Source: an uncultured Lachnospiraceae bacterium (GTDB lineage Bacteria; Bacillota; Clostridia; Lachnospirales; Lachnospiraceae). Taken from it: a stretch of DNA of 43,984 nt. The notes under the pieces were generated by a model. That model did no database searches and was not told the DNA's origin. It saw only the letters and a program-made list of their open reading frames with translations. The stretch spans positions 1-43,984 of the forward strand of contig CAJTVK010000020.1 of assembly GCA_910579645.1 (NCBI GenBank). The letters run 5' to 3'. Shown piece after piece: positions 43,851-43,984 of this stretch. The position numbers were made by a program, and so were the translations under genes. Within the stretch, counting starts at the first letter, position 1. Every line of letters begins with the position of its first letter.

Positions 43851-43984
43851 TCAAAGCCATGACGGCCTGCCGCATAGGACAATCTTCCCCACGGAATAGA
43901 CCGGGCGGAACACCACGCATCCCTTTGAAGAGGAAGCATCCACCAGATAACCGTTCCCGGCATAGACCGCCACATGGGAGATAT
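43851..43984 (-). CDS. NlpC/P60-type peptidoglycan hydrolase, C-terminal end only
   Basis: The minus frame enters from the right window edge and ends at TGA 43851. The visible 43 residues, SHVAVYAGNGYLVDASSSKG then VVFRPVYSV and CGRPSWL, match the end of an NlpC/P60 domain, with the catalytic His in HVAVY. The catalytic Cys and any lysozyme-like N-terminal domain lie outside the window. Such cell-wall hydrolases belong to ICE transfer modules, where they open peptidoglycan for the conjugation channel. The neighbouring ArdC/LtrC-like and SpoVG-like genes support that context. Confidence 0.75.
   Translation of the reverse strand, partial: ISHVAVYAGNGYLVDASSSKGCVVFRPVYSVGKIVLCGRPSWL

Noticed and set aside
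1..43984. Search for CRISPR arrays, tRNAs, rRNA, insertion sequences and toxin-antitoxin pairs
   Set aside because: No regularly spaced repeats, tRNA-like cloverleaf, transposase motif or typical toxin pair was seen by reading. A tool-based scan was not possible here.

Overview
The window looks like DNA from a gut Clostridia (Lachnospiraceae-type) chromosome. The signs are low-to-moderate GC, strong Gram-positive ribosome binding sites, AraC-type regulators with long sensor domains, GPH-type sugar symporters and a Firmicutes-style SpoVG. No rRNA, tRNA, CRISPR array, transposase or integrase was seen.

Layout. Both ends carry GC-richer, minus-strand genes typical of integrative conjugative elements (ICEs). 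At the right (42208-43984) are an NlpC/P60 hydrolase, an ArdC/LtrC-like protein and a SpoVG-like protein. At the left (1-1383) is a secreted beta-helix surface protein, preceded by a hairpin-dense gene-free block (about 1422-1918). Between them lies about 40 kb of lower-GC sugar-catabolism DNA, so the plain reading is a glycan or glycoside island carried as ICE cargo. That is an inference from gene order and composition.

The island has four transcription blocks. (1) 3807-8918 (-): GPH transporter, GH2, GH1. (2) 10384-14503 (-): GH3, GH43. Blocks 1 and 2 flank the AraC regulator at 9144-10400 (+). (3) 15795-34809 (-): an 11-gene, 19 kb operon with gaps of about 65 bp or less. Its order is GH2, GH3, GPH transporter, GH3, SGNH esterase, GPH transporter, GH3, propeller-rhodanese protein, Cys-type sulfatase, a truncated sulfatase-maturase fused to DUF202, and a GH106-like glycosidase. 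It faces the AraC regulator at 35001-36233 (+). (4) 37426-41629 (+): GH78 alpha-L-rhamnosidase plus GPH transporter, facing the AraC regulator at 36311-37294 (-).

All glycosidases lack a visible signal peptide and each larger block brings its own GPH symporter. The system therefore probably imports short oligosaccharides or small plant glycosides and trims them in the cytoplasm. The activities suggested are beta-glycoside, xyloside/arabinoside and rhamnoside cleavage plus removal of ester and sulfate groups. No secreted endo-enzyme, SusC/D pair, ABC importer or PTS is present.

The most notable observations are the maturase-DUF202 chimera beside a sulfatase that needs a maturase, the propeller-rhodanese protein in the same operon, 20-bp-phased direct repeats at AraC-controlled promoters, two diverged copies of an XRE regulator module (with its own conserved palindrome) about 12 kb apart, and the hairpin-dense leader of the surface protein.
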